A stretch of 64,000 nucleotides of DNA from Virgisporangium aurantiacum (GTDB lineage: Bacteria; Actinomycetota; Actinomycetes; Mycobacteriales; Micromonosporaceae): positions 1 to 64,000 of the forward strand of contig NZ_BOPG01000056.1 in NCBI RefSeq assembly GCF_016863635.1. The letters run 5' to 3'. Shown here piece after piece: positions 1-6,647 of the stretch. Position 1 is the first letter of the stretch, and every line of letters begins with the position of its first letter. The position numbers and the translations under genes are program-made. The notes below the pieces were generated by a model that saw only the letters and a program-made list of their open reading frames with translations, did not search any database and was not told the DNA's origin.

Positions 1-33
1 TACGGTGCGAATCGGGCCTAACCGGCACGAAAA

Positions 34-55
34 GGCGTGCACAACTGCAAGATCG
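34..55. repeat. Right arm of a palindromic dispersed repeat (left arm off the window)
   Basis: This stretch holds CACAACTGCAAGATCG, the same arm that closes the complete hairpins at 35525-35594 and 46918-46993. In those elements the partner arm lies 26-34 nt to the left, so here it would fall before position 1. The copy is therefore seen only in part. It sits directly upstream of the nuclease gene and overlaps that gene's furthest possible GTG start at 37. Confidence 0.75.
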
Positions 56-114
56 GCGGGGACACGCGGCGCGGCGTACCCGGGGGCGGAGCCCCGGGCG
101 GATACCGTACGTGC

Positions 115-1179
115 GTGCCAACTGATGTTGACGCCAGGCTTGCCGCGTTACGGGGTCCGGTTCCGGCGCGGCACCACAATGCGCGGACGATCGCGGCCCT
201 CACCAGCAACCCGGGCTGTGCGCGGCGCGCGGTGCTCGATGCCGCGGGCATCGACAAGGCAGCGCTCGCGACGGCCGTCGACTTCCCGGCGCCGTACGGG
301 CAGTCGCAGTTCGCGATCACGCGGGGCAACGCGTTCGAGGCCCGGATGAAGGCCGACGGCTGCGCCGAACTGCTCCGCCTGCTGCGCGAGACGCTGGGCC
401 TCGACCTGCCCGACGACGTCGCCTACACCGACCTCGAAACCGTGGCCGGCGGCGACACCGACCAGGATCTGCGGCACGCGCACGCCCGTACCCAGCTGGA
501 GACCGCGACCGGTCCGGCGCTGTACGACCACCCGCTGCTGAAGCTCCAGGTGGCCGGCAAGGACGTGTACCTCGAACCCGACCTGGTGGCGTTCCAGCAC
601 AACGGCAGGTACCACGTGGTCGAGATCAAGTCGTTCCCGGTGATCGACCGGCAGGCCGACCCGGCGAAGGTCGCGGCGGCGGCGACGCAGGCGGCCGTCT
701 ACGTGCTGGCGCTGCGCAAGCTGCTCGGCGACCCGGGCGCGGTGGCGCACGACATCGTGCTCGTGTGCCCGGCCGACTTCGGCAGCCGTCCGATGGCGGT
801 CACGATCGACGTGCGGCGGCAGCTGTCGGTGCTCGAACACCAGCTCGCCCGGATGGTGCGCGTCGAGCAGATCCTGGCCGAACTGCCACCGGAGCTCACG
901 TTCCGGCTCGATCTGAACCGCCCGGCCGACGACCTGGGCGCCGCCGTCGGCGCGATCGACCCGTGCTACTCCCCGACCTGCCTGTCCAGCTGCGAACTCG
1001 CGTACTTCTGCCGGAACGAGGGGCGCACGACCACCGCGTCGCTCGGCACGAACGTCCGCGACGACCTCGGCGGCGTCGAGACGATCGACGAGGTGCTCGC
1101 GCTCGCCGACAGCGACGACGACTCCGAGGTCGCGACGATGATCCGCACCGTTGCGAGGGTGTACGCGGAGTCGCGTTGA
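115..1179 (+). CDS. RecB/Cas4/AddB-like PD-(D/E)XK nuclease with probable Fe-S cluster
   Basis: About 354 residues. The nuclease core is visible: L-E-P-D at residues 153-156, E-I-K at 170-172 after a short beta-hairpin, and Q-A-A-V-Y soon after, matching the PD, ExK and QxxxY motifs of RecB-type exonucleases. One cysteine near the N-terminus (Cys35, in P-G-C-A-R-R) and a C-terminal cluster (Cys284, 289, 293, 299) recall the 4Fe-4S staple of Cas4, AddB and Dna2 nucleases. The GTG at 115 is preferred; the GTG at 37 would place the start inside a dispersed repeat. The TGA stop overlaps the next gene's TTG start, so translational coupling is likely. With the two following genes it looks like a nuclease-helicase module acting on DNA ends or foreign DNA. 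That role is inferred; the nuclease fold call is solid. Confidence 0.85.
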   Translation: MPTDVDARLAALRGPVPARHHNARTIAALTSNPGCARRAVLDAAGIDKAALATAVDFPAPYGQSQFAITRGNAFEARMKADGCAELLRLLRETLGLDLPDDVAYTDLETVAGGDTDQDLRHAHARTQLETATGPALYDHPLLKLQVAGKDVYLEPDLVAFQHNGRYHVVEIKSFPVIDRQADPAKVAAAATQAAVYVLALRKLLGDPGAVAHDIVLVCPADFGSRPMAVTIDVRRQLSVLEHQLARMVRVEQILAELPPELTFRLDLNRPADDLGAAVGAIDPCYSPTCLSSCELAYFCRNEGRTTTASLGTNVRDDLGGVETIDEVLALADSDDDSEVATMIRTVARVYAESR

Positions 1180-2636
1180 GTGCTATCGCCTCCTACGCGC
1201 GCGTGCTGGCGGTCGCGGCCGGGGTGGCGCAACCGATCGCCACGGTGCGGCACGTGCACCTGTCCCCGCGTCCCCTGGTACTGGTTCCGTTGTCGCTCGC
1301 CGGTGAGGCAAACGCGCCGCTGGCGGCGCTCGTCGGCACGCACCCCGACGATCCGACGCTGCTCGTCGTCCCCCAGCCCCGCGACCGCGACCTGCGCTTC
1401 GACTTCCTCACCGAGCTCGCCGCGATCGTGCTGCCCTACATCCAGGGCTACTGCTACGACATCGAGCACGTGAAGGGCCACGACCGCTACACGAACGCGC
1501 CCCAGATCCTGGTGCCCAACGAGACCGGGATCCGGTTCCTCGGGCTGCTCGGCCGGTCGACCCGGTTCCGCCGCACCGACGGCGAGTACCCGGTGCCGCC
1601 AACGATCCCGTTGCTGGGCCGGTGGTTGACGTTCGCGGCCGAACGCGCGGAGCACCCGGGCAGCGCGATCCTGCTCGCGATGACGGACGTTCTCGCGCGG
1701 CACTGGGCCACCGGACAGAGCGCGATGGAGGACGCGAACCTGGCCGCGGTGCTCGGCTGGATCGACCCGCCCGACGGGCTGACCGGCGTCGAGGCCGCCC
1801 GGCTCGCCGAGGATCCGACGGTGTACCCGCCGGCCGGCCCGACCACCGATCCCACGTTCGACAACGACCACCTGGTGCCGGCCGTGCGCGCCTACTCCGA
1901 GGCGGAACCCGGCTCCGCCGAGCAGGAGGCCGCGAGGCGTTCTGTCACGGCGAAACTGCGGAGCCAGCTCGAACCGACCTGGGACCTGATGTGGCGCGCC
2001 GTCCGCCTCCTGCGGGACCTGCCGGCCGGCTCGTCGGTACCCGAGCGCTGGGCGGCCGACCGCGACCGGTTCACGAGCCACCACGAACACGTCACCGGCG
2101 GCGGTCCCCCGCAGGGCCGGCGCGACGGCGCGGTGGCGTCGGCCCAGCGCCTCAACCGGTTGGAGAACGAACTCGCCGCGTACGAGGCGGCGCGCGCGTT
2201 CGACGATCCGTTGGTGATGGCCGGCCACCGCGCCACCGGCGCGGCGTTCGTCGGTTCGGTGGTCGCGGTGGATCCGACGCGCCGGGTTCCGAACAGCAAG
2301 GGGACGCTGGTGACGCGTCCACTGGTGACGGTTGTGACCCGCGATCCGGTGCACCTGTCGCCCGGCACCACCGTGGTCGCCACCACCCGCCGCAACCAGA
2401 CCGCGACCGTCGAGGACATCGAGCCCGACGGCGCCTCCGTGATCGTGACGCTGGAACTCAGCAGCGGCTTCGGCCGCGCGAAGGTGCCGCCGCCGGCCAG
2501 CCTGCCCGCGCCCGGCGAGGAGCTGTGCTACAGCAGCCTCGTCGTCACCAGTGTCCCGACACCGCCGCTGCCCGAACCCGACGAGACCCCGTGGACGCAC
2601 GGCGGTCCGCCGCAGTCACAGGACGCTCCCGAATGA
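1176..2636 (+). CDS. Hypothetical protein, middle gene of the nuclease-helicase cassette
   Basis: About 486 residues; I do not recognise the family. The start chosen is TTG at 1176, overlapping the nuclease stop (TTGA), with GGAG at 1167-1170 five bases upstream. The protein appears soluble, without signal peptide or membrane segments. Its first third is alpha/beta-like and contains V-L-P-Y-I-Q-G-Y-C-Y-D. The middle is helical (around residues 250-360), with many Arg and Glu. A beta-rich C-terminal part (about 370-470) carries T-R-R-N-Q-T-A-T-V-E-D-I and resembles the small barrel inserted in some SF1 helicases; that is only an impression. The ATGA overlap with the helicase gene shows a single transcriptional unit. 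It may bind DNA or bridge nuclease and helicase. Confidence 0.8.
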   Translation: MSAIASYARVLAVAAGVAQPIATVRHVHLSPRPLVLVPLSLAGEANAPLAALVGTHPDDPTLLVVPQPRDRDLRFDFLTELAAIVLPYIQGYCYDIEHVKGHDRYTNAPQILVPNETGIRFLGLLGRSTRFRRTDGEYPVPPTIPLLGRWLTFAAERAEHPGSAILLAMTDVLARHWATGQSAMEDANLAAVLGWIDPPDGLTGVEAARLAEDPTVYPPAGPTTDPTFDNDHLVPAVRAYSEAEPGSAEQEAARRSVTAKLRSQLEPTWDLMWRAVRLLRDLPAGSSVPERWAADRDRFTSHHEHVTGGGPPQGRRDGAVASAQRLNRLENELAAYEAARAFDDPLVMAGHRATGAAFVGSVVAVDPTRRVPNSKGTLVTRPLVTVVTRDPVHLSPGTTVVATTRRNQTATVEDIEPDGASVIVTLELSSGFGRAKVPPPASLPAPGEELCYSSLVVTSVPTPPLPEPDETPWTHGGPPQSQDAPE

Positions 2637-3931
2637 GCGCGGGAACCGAGGCCGAACGGGTCACCCAGGCGATTCTCGACGAACTGCTGTCGAAGCGGCA
2701 CCTCGGCGTCGTCGTCGACTCGCCGCCGGGCGCCGGAAAGTCGACGCTCGTGGTGCGGGCCGCCGCGACGCTCGTCGCCACCGGCGAACCGGTGATGATC
2801 GTCGCGCAGACCAACGAACAGGTCGACGACCTCGTGGTGCGGCTGGCCGCCGCGGACCTCGGTGGCGCGATCGTCGGACGGTTGAGCCGCACGGGATACG
2901 TTGCGCCGCAACGCCTCGGCGGGCTGACGAACCTGATGGTCAGCAGCGACGTCGCCGAGCTGTCCGGTTGCGCGGTGACCGTCTCGACGTCCGCGAAATG
3001 GGCGCACGTCAAGGACCGCACCTGGTCGTGGGCGATCGTCGACGAGGCCTACCAGATGCGCTCGGACTACCTGCTCGCGATCGCGCGCCGGTTCGAACGG
3101 GCGCTGTTCGTCGGCGATCCGGGTCAGCTCGACCCGTTCTCCACTGTGGACAATGACCGCTGGCGCGGCCTGAGCTGGGACCCGATGCGGAGCGCGGTCG
3201 CCGTGCTGCTCCGCAACAACCCGACGCTGCCGGTCCACCGGTTGCCGGTGTCGTGGCGGCTGCCGGCGTCGGCGGAAACCGTGGTGGCGAAGGCGTTCTA
3301 TCCGTTCACCGGGTTCCGGGCCGGTTCCGCGCCGGGCGACCGCGAGTTGCGCTTCACCGCCGGCGCCTCTGCCGGCCCGGTGGACGCTGTTCTCGACGAG
3401 GCCGCCGCCTCCGGGTGGGCGCTGCTGGAACTGCCGGCCCGGTTCACGATCCGCACCGACCCGGAAGCGATCGACGCGGTCGCCACTATCACCAAACGGT
3501 TGGTGGAAAGAAGAGCGGTGGCCCGCTCCGGCGCCGAGGAGCACCCGGTGACGCCCGAGCGGATCGCCGTCGGCGCCGCCCACCGCGACCAGGTGGCGGC
3601 GCTGTCGGCCGCGCTGGCCGGCGTGCCGGTGACCGTCGACACGGCGAACCGCCTGCAGGGCCGCGAGTACGACGTCACCGTGGTGCTGCACCCCCTGTCC
3701 GGCCGCCGCGACGCCACGGCGTTCCACCTGGAGGCCGGGCGGTTGTGCGTGCTGACGTCGCGGCACCGGCAGGCGTGCATCGTGGTCGCGCGGGCCGGGA
3801 TCGCCGAACTCCTCGACGCCCACCCGTCGACCGAACCCGTGCACCTCGACGAGCCCGTCAAGTTCCCCGACGGGTGGGCCGCCAACCAGACCGTGCTCGC
3901 CCACCTCGCCGGTCACCGCGTCCAGGCCTAG
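2633..3931 (+). CDS. Superfamily 1 (Upf1/UvrD-type) DNA/RNA helicase-like ATPase
   Basis: 432 residues. Helicase motifs appear in order. Walker A P-P-G-A-G-K-S-T is at residues 31-38. Walker B with D-E at 137-138 lies in W-A-I-V-D-E-A-Y-Q-M. Motif III G-D-P-G-Q-L is at 161-166. Near the C-terminus come a motif V-like A-N-R-L-Q-G-R-E-Y-D and a motif VI-like L-T-S-R-H-R-Q. The D-E-A-Y box and G-D-x-x-Q-L identify SF1 rather than SF2. It is shorter than full UvrD/RecB helicases and has no fused nuclease; the separate nuclease two genes upstream would complement it. ATG overlaps the previous stop (ATGA). The stop codon overlaps that of the convergent 2H phosphoesterase gene. Function as an ATP-driven motor in a defence or repair complex is inferred. 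Confidence 0.85.
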   Translation: MSAGTEAERVTQAILDELLSKRHLGVVVDSPPGAGKSTLVVRAAATLVATGEPVMIVAQTNEQVDDLVVRLAAADLGGAIVGRLSRTGYVAPQRLGGLTNLMVSSDVAELSGCAVTVSTSAKWAHVKDRTWSWAIVDEAYQMRSDYLLAIARRFERALFVGDPGQLDPFSTVDNDRWRGLSWDPMRSAVAVLLRNNPTLPVHRLPVSWRLPASAETVVAKAFYPFTGFRAGSAPGDRELRFTAGASAGPVDAVLDEAAASGWALLELPARFTIRTDPEAIDAVATITKRLVERRAVARSGAEEHPVTPERIAVGAAHRDQVAALSAALAGVPVTVDTANRLQGREYDVTVVLHPLSGRRDATAFHLEAGRLCVLTSRHRQACIVVARAGIAELLDAHPSTEPVHLDEPVKFPDGWAANQTVLAHLAGHRVQA

Positions 3932-4443
3932 CCGAGCGGGAACTCGGCCAGGGTGCGCCAGCCCTTGACGTCCGTCGAGCCGGCGATCAGGAGCACCGTG
4001 TCGACGGCCGCCGGGATCGGCAGGTGGGTCGCGATCTCGTCGGCGGCGGCCCGCAGCAACGTCAGTGGCCGGTCGTGGCCGACGGTCAGGTGCGGGACGG
4101 CGTCGCCGTGCTTGCCGGCGTACGGCGGGGTGTCGGGAAAACGGCGCCACACCGCGGCGGTCAGGGCGCGGAACCCGTCGTCGGGCTCCGGGGCCAGCCA
4201 CAGCAGGTCCGTCCCGAACCAGGCCGTGCGGGTGAACGTCACCTCGAAGCGCGGCACCGTCGCGACGGCCTCGCGCACGACGGCGACCTCCGATTCGGTG
4301 ATACGGCCCGGCGGCAGGAACGGAAAGAGGACGGTGACGTGCGCGGGAACGCCCCAGCCGGCGGCACGGTCGAGCGTCGCCCGGAACCGCCCCACCGCCG
4401 GTTCAGCCTCGGGGACGGCCACGATCAGCGCGGTCAGATCCAT
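3928..4443 (-). CDS. 2'-5' RNA ligase family (2H phosphoesterase) protein
   Basis: 171 residues, the usual size for small 2H phosphoesterases. The two H-x-T/S-x motifs are H-V-T-V (in H-V-T-V-L-F-P-F, near residue 36) and H-L-T-V (in H-L-T-V-G-H-D, near residue 118). In the family they place two histidines around a 2',3'-cyclic phosphate or 2'-5' bond. Substrates of bacterial members are mostly unknown; candidates are RNA ends or cyclic nucleotides. The gene is convergent with the helicase gene, the two stops overlapping. A terD-like gene is divergent, and an RtcB RNA ligase lies 9 kb away, so an RNA-end-processing theme is possible. Confidence 0.8.
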   Translation of the reverse strand: MDLTALIVAVPEAEPAVGRFRATLDRAAGWGVPAHVTVLFPFLPPGRITESEVAVVREAVATVPRFEVTFTRTAWFGTDLLWLAPEPDDGFRALTAAVWRRFPDTPPYAGKHGDAVPHLTVGHDRPLTLLRAAADEIATHLPIPAAVDTVLLIAGSTDVKGWRTLAEFPLG

Positions 4444-4524
4444 GGGTAAAGTCTCTCCCCGTGAGCCGCGAGATATGAAGTTCAGTCGGTAGTGTGGTGC
4501 CGAGACCTCACGGGGGTGGAACCG

Positions 4525-6024
4525 ATGTCGATGCAAAAGGGCTCCAACACGGCGGTGCCCGCCCAGTCCGTACGCGTGGTGCTGAGCTGGCGCTCCGGTG
4601 CCGGCATCCCCGACGCCGACGGGTCGGCGCTGCTGCTGGTGAACGGCAAGGTTCGCAACGATTCGGACTTCGTGTTCTACAACCAGCCCAATCATCCCGG
4701 CGGAGCGGTCCGGTACGAGGGCAAGAACAACAGCGGCGGCACCGTCACCGACACGTTGTGGGTGAACCTCGCCGGCATGGACGGGCCGGTGGAGCGCGTG
4801 CTGCTCGCCGCGTCGGCCGACGGCGGCACGTTCGGACGGGTGCCGGAGCTGAGCGTCCGGGTGCTCGACGCGGCCAACAACGCCGAGGTCGCGCGGTTCG
4901 ACGCGCCGGGCGCCACGTCGGAAACCGCGTTCATTCTCGGAGAGTTGTACAAGCGCAACGGTGCGTGGAAGTTCCGCGCGGTCGGCCAGGGTTACGACTC
5001 CGGGCTGAGCGGGCTGGCGCGCGACTTCGGCATCTCGGTCGACGACGACCCGGCCCCGGCGGCCCCGCCGCCCGCGCCGCAGCAGCAGTACCAGGCCCCG
5101 CCGCCACCGCCGATCCCGCCCCAGCCGTACCAGGCCCCGCCGGTAGCCCCGCCCGCGCCGCAATACCAGGCACCTCAGGCGCCTCCGGCCCCGCCCGCGC
5201 CGCAGTATCAGGCGCCGCAGGCACCCCCGGCCCCGCAATACCAGGCACCCCAGGCCCCGCCCGCGCCGCAATACCAGGCACCGCAGGCGCCCCAGGCCCC
5301 GCCGTACCAGGCTCCGCCCGCCGCGCCGTACCAGGCTCCGCCCGCCGCGCCGCAACCGCCGCCGGGCCAGCCGGGCCAACCCGTCCGGCTCAGCAAGATC
5401 ACGCTGACCAAGCAGGCGCCGTCCGTCTCGCTGACGAAGTCCGGCGCCTCGCGCGGCGCGCTGAAGGTCAACCTCAACTGGAGCGTGCGCGGCCAGGCGC
5501 CGCGAAAGGGCCTCTTCGGCCGGCGCCAGTCGGCGCTGCCCGATCTCGACCTCGACCTGTGCGCCCTCTGGGAGCTGCAGGACGGCGACGCCGGCATCGT
5601 CCACCCGATCAACAACCGGTTCGGGTCGTTCAACGGGCCGCCGTACGTGCTGCTCGACCGCGACGACCGCTCGGGCGCGGCGGCCGAGGGCGAGAATCTC
5701 ACCATCAACCTCGACCACGCCAGCAAGATCAAGCGGATCCTCATCTTCGCGAACATCTACGACGGAGCCGACTCGTTCACCGGTCTCGACGCGGTCGCGA
5801 CGCTGTTCCCGTTGCAGGGCCCGCCGATCGAGATGCACCTCGACGAGTGCACCGTGACGTCCACGGCGGCGGCGGTCGCGCTGATCGAGAACATCAACGG
5901 CGAAATGGTCGTGCGCCGCGAGGCGCGGTACATCGTCCGGGTTGACGGCAAGAGCAACCAGCAGCTCATGGACGAGGCCTACGGGTGGGGCCTCCAGTGG
6001 GTCTCCGCACCGCCGAAGCAGTGA
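4525..6024 (+). CDS. TerD-TerA fusion protein with QYQAP repeat linker (tellurium-resistance/stress family)
   Basis: About 499 residues in three parts. Residues 1-175 are a TerD domain (M-Q-K-G-S-N start, conserved Asp-rich loops, F-V-F-Y-N-Q). Residues about 180-290 are a Pro/Ala/Gln linker of repeated Q-Y-Q-A-P. Residues about 295-499 resemble TerA, with D-L-D-L-C-A-L-W-E-L, F-G-S-F-N-G-P-P-Y, L-D-R-D-D-R-S-G and L-D-E-C. TerD-type domains bind Ca2+ and are linked to tellurite, phage and membrane stress; here only the family is known. ATG at 4525 is chosen because the domain begins there and a purine-rich GGGGGTGGA precedes it. It overlaps the next gene by four bases (GTGA). Confidence 0.85.
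   Translation: MSMQKGSNTAVPAQSVRVVLSWRSGAGIPDADGSALLLVNGKVRNDSDFVFYNQPNHPGGAVRYEGKNNSGGTVTDTLWVNLAGMDGPVERVLLAASADGGTFGRVPELSVRVLDAANNAEVARFDAPGATSETAFILGELYKRNGAWKFRAVGQGYDSGLSGLARDFGISVDDDPAPAAPPPAPQQQYQAPPPPPIPPQPYQAPPVAPPAPQYQAPQAPPAPPAPQYQAPQAPPAPQYQAPQAPPAPQYQAPQAPQAPPYQAPPAAPYQAPPAAPQPPPGQPGQPVRLSKITLTKQAPSVSLTKSGASRGALKVNLNWSVRGQAPRKGLFGRRQSALPDLDLDLCALWELQDGDAGIVHPINNRFGSFNGPPYVLLDRDDRSGAAAEGENLTINLDHASKIKRILIFANIYDGADSFTGLDAVATLFPLQGPPIEMHLDECTVTSTAAAVALIENINGEMVVRREARYIVRVDGKSNQQLMDEAYGWGLQWVSAPPKQ
5085..5365 (+). repeat. In-gene tandem repeat encoding QYQAP-type linker
   Basis: Codon-level repetition of CAGTACCAGGCNCC-like units, about a dozen imperfect copies, encodes the Pro/Ala/Gln/Tyr linker between the TerD and TerA domains. 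Copies vary at third positions, so the repeat is held at the protein level. Such a tract could change length by slippage or recombination between strains. Confidence 0.8.
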
Positions 6025-6647
6025 CCGAAGCAATGATCGAGTACATCGACACCGAAGCCGAGCTTCGGGAGATCGTCGGCGATCCGGGGCCCGTCGCGGA
6101 GGCGAAGGTGCTCCCGGCGCTCGACGTCCACGCCCGCGACTACATCGCCCGGTCGCGGTTCTGCCTGCTCGCCACGTCGGGAGCCGACGGCACCGACGTC
6201 TCCCCGCGTGGCGAACCGGGCTCGGTGGCACTGGTGCTCGACGAGAAGACGCTCGTGCTGCCCGACCGTCCGGGCAACAAGCGCGTCGACAGTCTCCGGA
6301 ACATCCTGCACAACCCGCGCGTCGGGATGCTGTTCCTGATGCCGCCGATGGCGGAGACGTTGCGCATCAACGGCCGCGCCCGCATCGTGCGCGCGGCACC
6401 GTACCTCGCCGACCTCGCCGTGCGCGGCCGCCCGCCGAAGCTCGCGGTGGAGGTCACCGTCGACGAGGTGTACCTGCACTGCGCGAAGGCGTTCCTGCGC
6501 TCCGACCTCTGGGACCCGCAGACCTGGAACGACCGCGACGAGCTACCCCGCGCCGCGCAGATCTGGCGCGACCACGCCCAGATCGCCGCCACTGTCGACG
6601 AGATCGACGGCAATCTCCGTCACGGCTACACGACCACACTCTACTGA
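6021..6647 (+). CDS. Pyridoxamine 5'-phosphate oxidase-like FMN-binding protein (MSMEG_1061-type)
   Basis: 208 residues from a GTG overlapping the terD-terA stop (GTGA); ATG at 6033 is the alternative. The split-barrel flavoprotein fold is indicated by F-C-L-L-A-T-S-G-A-D-G-T-D-V-S-P-R-G near residue 50, L-P-D-R-P-G-N-K-R-V-D-S and N-P-R-V-G-M-L-F, where FMN phosphate and the isoalloxazine ring are bound in this group. The physiological substrate is unknown. It is probably co-transcribed with the Ter gene. Its last 105 bases overlap the 3' end of the minus-strand restriction gene, which appears to have lost its own end there. Confidence 0.85.
   Translation: MTEAMIEYIDTEAELREIVGDPGPVAEAKVLPALDVHARDYIARSRFCLLATSGADGTDVSPRGEPGSVALVLDEKTLVLPDRPGNKRVDSLRNILHNPRVGMLFLMPPMAETLRINGRARIVRAAPYLADLAVRGRPPKLAVEVTVDEVYLHCAKAFLRSDLWDPQTWNDRDELPRAAQIWRDHAQIAATVDEIDGNLRHGYTTTLY

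Noticed and set aside
37-114. GTG 37 as start of the nuclease gene
   Set aside because: It lies inside a dispersed palindromic repeat and encodes a Gly-rich stretch with no family likeness; GTG 115 gives a normal beginning.
115-1179. Cas4 of a CRISPR system
   Set aside because: Nuclease and Fe-S pattern are Cas4-like, but there are no cas1/cas2 genes or array in 64 kb, and the partners are an unknown protein and an SF1 helicase.
5085-5365. Tandem DNA repeat as a mobile or regulatory element
   Set aside because: Unit boundaries follow codons, third positions drift, and the frame is preserved; this is a protein linker repeat.
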